Shown: positions 62,820-64,000 of the stretch, piece after piece
Layout: each line of letters begins with the position of its first letter
Numbering within the stretch: position 1 is the stretch's first letter
NCBI RefSeq assembly: GCF_001522585.2
Contig: NZ_CP013372.1
Coordinates: 1,364,001-1,428,000, forward strand
DNA length: 64,000 nt
Direction: 5' to 3'
Source: Burkholderia sp. NRF60-BP8
GTDB lineage: Bacteria; Pseudomonadota; Gammaproteobacteria; Burkholderiales; Burkholderiaceae
Notes under the pieces: generated by a model
Database searches by the model: none
The model's input: the letters and a program-made list of their open reading frames with translations, nothing else
What the model was told of the DNA's origin: nothing
Position numbers and translations under genes: made by a program

Positions 62820-62975
62820 ATGAAATCGGCAACGTTGGCTGCGGCACTGATCGCGGCGCTGGTGCTCGTGCTGTCGGCGGGCTGTACGTCGTCGGGCAGC
62901 GGCGTGTCGCAAGGACCGGGCATGAGCCGGTATGGCGGCTCGGGCGGCAGCGGAGGCGGTGGCGGCGGCTACTGA
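62820..62975 (+). CDS. Small glycine-rich lipoprotein
   Basis: 51 residues: start MKSATLAAALIAALVLVLSAGC with the lipobox LSAGC (Cys22), then a short, Gly/Ser-rich tail. AAGGAG lies 7 nt upstream of ATG 62820. Probably a lipid-anchored envelope peptide; function unknown. Coexpression with pal is possible (134 bp apart). Confidence 0.75.
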   Translation: MKSATLAAALIAALVLVLSAGCTSSGSGVSQGPGMSRYGGSGGSGGGGGGY

Positions 62976-63066
62976 CGCGCCACCGTCAGGAAAACGGGGC
63001 GGCGCATCGCGCACGAGCACCGGAAACCGGCTGCCTCGTGCGCGACGCCCGGCCTCTAGGCACGAC

Positions 63067-64000
63067 TCAACGCATCGCCTTCACGTCGGCCGGCGTGACG
63101 CTCGCGGGCTGGCCGCCCCACGTCGCGCGCAGGTAGTTCGCGAGCTGCGCGAGCTCGTCGTCGCTCAGCGTGTGCGCGAAGCCCGGCATCGGCTGCAGGT
63201 TTTCGAAGCCGGCGAACTTCTGCTCGTCGATGCCGTCGAGCATCGCGACCAGCAGGTTGCGCGGATCGCCCTGCCGCACCGTCGAGTTGCCGTTCATCGG
63301 CACCGCCACGTGCGGCTTGCCCTCGCCGTTGAGACCGTGACAGCCGGCACAGACCGCGAGATACACCGAGCGCCCGGCGGCCAGTTGCGCGGCATCGGCC
63401 GATACGGGCTTCACCGGTTGCGGTGCGGGCGGCGTATCGCCGAGCAGGTACGTCGACAGCGCGCGCAGGTCGTCCTTCGTCAGGTACTGCGTGCTCAGGT
63501 GCACGACCGGATACATCTCGCCGAACGCCGAGCCTTGCGGCGCGATGCCCACGCCGAAGAACGCCTGCAGGTCGGTGCTCGTCCAGCCGCGCGCGGCGAG
63601 GCCGGCCGGCGTGATGTCGGGTGCGGCCACGCGGCCGAGCGCGGCCCCCGCGAACGGCTTCGCGCCGTCGAGCTGCCCCGTGAACGCGCGCGGCGTGTGA
63701 CATTCCGCGCAGTGGCCGAGCGCGCCCGCGAGATAGCGGCCGCGCTGCCAGTCGGCGGATTGCCCGGCCGACGCATCCGGCAGGCTGTCCTTCAGGAACG
63801 CCATGTCCCAGAACACCATGCCGAAGCGCAGGTTGTACGGGAACTTGAGTTCATGCGCGCGGTTTTCCTGCGCGACCGGCTTGACCGTCTTCAGGTACGC
63901 GTACATCGCGTCGGCATCGGCGCGCGTGAGCTGCCGGTAGGACGTGTACGGCATCGACGGATACAGGCGCTTGCCCGGGGCCTTGCCGTCGTGCAGCGCG
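63067..64000 (-). CDS. Multiheme cytochrome c, dehydrogenase subunit (partial, N-terminus outside window)
   Basis: Reads in from the right edge; about 311 codons visible. Two heme motifs are seen, CAECH (ALGHCAECHTPR) and CAGCH (YLAVCAGCHGLNGEGKPH), with methionine ligand region QPMPGFAHTLSDDEL. The visible start ALHDGKAPGKRLYPSMPYTSYRQL matches the end of the first heme domain of the AdhB-type three-heme cytochrome, so one heme motif lies outside. It resembles the gene at 40891 and probably serves a separate dehydrogenase encoded beyond the window. Confidence 0.9.
   Translation of the reverse strand, partial: ALHDGKAPGKRLYPSMPYTSYRQLTRADADAMYAYLKTVKPVAQENRAHELKFPYNLRFGMVFWDMAFLKDSLPDASAGQSADWQRGRYLAGALGHCAECHTPRAFTGQLDGAKPFAGAALGRVAAPDITPAGLAARGWTSTDLQAFFGVGIAPQGSAFGEMYPVVHLSTQYLTKDDLRALSTYLLGDTPPAPQPVKPVSADAAQLAAGRSVYLAVCAGCHGLNGEGKPHVAVPMNGNSTVRQGDPRNLLVAMLDGIDEQKFAGFENLQPMPGFAHTLSDDELAQLANYLRATWGGQPASVTPADVKAMR

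Overview
The window is about 67% G+C, has almost no non-coding slack within operons, and uses AGGAG-type ribosome binding sites. Its gene content (Pal, Porin_4-type porin, MipA-type outer membrane protein, many universal stress proteins, HPPD, three-subunit molybdo-aldehyde dehydrogenase with cytochrome c) points to a Burkholderia cepacia complex species, probably a secondary chromosome rather than chromosome 1. That placement is inferred from gene content and protein similarity recalled from memory, not from a search.

Layout. 1-9 kb: a cut-off CHASE/PAS sensor, universal stress proteins, a DedA-rhodanese fusion, an amino-acid permease and small proteins. 9-19 kb: a chemoreceptor, a PspF-like sigma-54 activator divergent from a hybrid histidine kinase, then a run of small stress/envelope genes (BON, glycine-rich membrane protein, DUF4142, PRC-barrel, CBS pair and several short unknowns). 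19-24 kb: a MipA-type porin and a two-gene DNA-repair operon (FAN1-like nuclease plus Rad3-type helicase carrying its own nuclease motif) behind a perfect LexA/SOS box. 24-36 kb: accessory-looking region with an IclR regulator, VapBC-type toxin-antitoxin pair, a MurA paralogue, an HNH nuclease, an MHS transporter, HPPD, a hipBA pair with a striking four-site operator, a short CDF transporter and an orphan KfrA-like protein. 35.7-44 kb: an apparent reactive-aldehyde detoxification region: a NemR-like TetR repressor, alkenal-reductase-type oxidoreductase, ABM-domain protein, exported molybdo-aldehyde dehydrogenase and an NAD(P)-dependent aldehyde dehydrogenase. 45-49 kb: insertion-sequence scars around a formate/nitrite-family channel and a NIT-ANTAR antiterminator; a textbook intrinsic terminator sits in the leader of the channel gene. 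49-59 kb: FNR regulator, response regulator, universal stress proteins, two alcohol dehydrogenases and a beta-CASP hydrolase mixed with remnants of pta, ackA, a universal stress gene, a histidine kinase and an Acg-type nitroreductase. 59-64 kb: VOC protein, unknown, porin, Pal, small lipoprotein and a cytochrome c running off the end.

How it works together. The window encodes a four-cysteine FNR protein whose recognition helix has the E-x-x-S-R signature for TTGAT half-sites. Seven TTGA(T/C)-N4-(A/G)TCA(A/G/T) boxes lie in front of universal stress genes, the beta-CASP hydrolase, a truncated nitroreductase and one apparently non-coding stretch. In five of them a -10-like hexamer (xAxxxT) starts exactly 28.5 bp from the box centre, the class II activation geometry. 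The gene set resembles the low-oxygen-activated (lxa) locus known from B. cenocepacia, but here part of it is decaying: acetate kinase, phosphotransacetylase, one universal stress gene, one sensor kinase and the nitroreductase are all broken.
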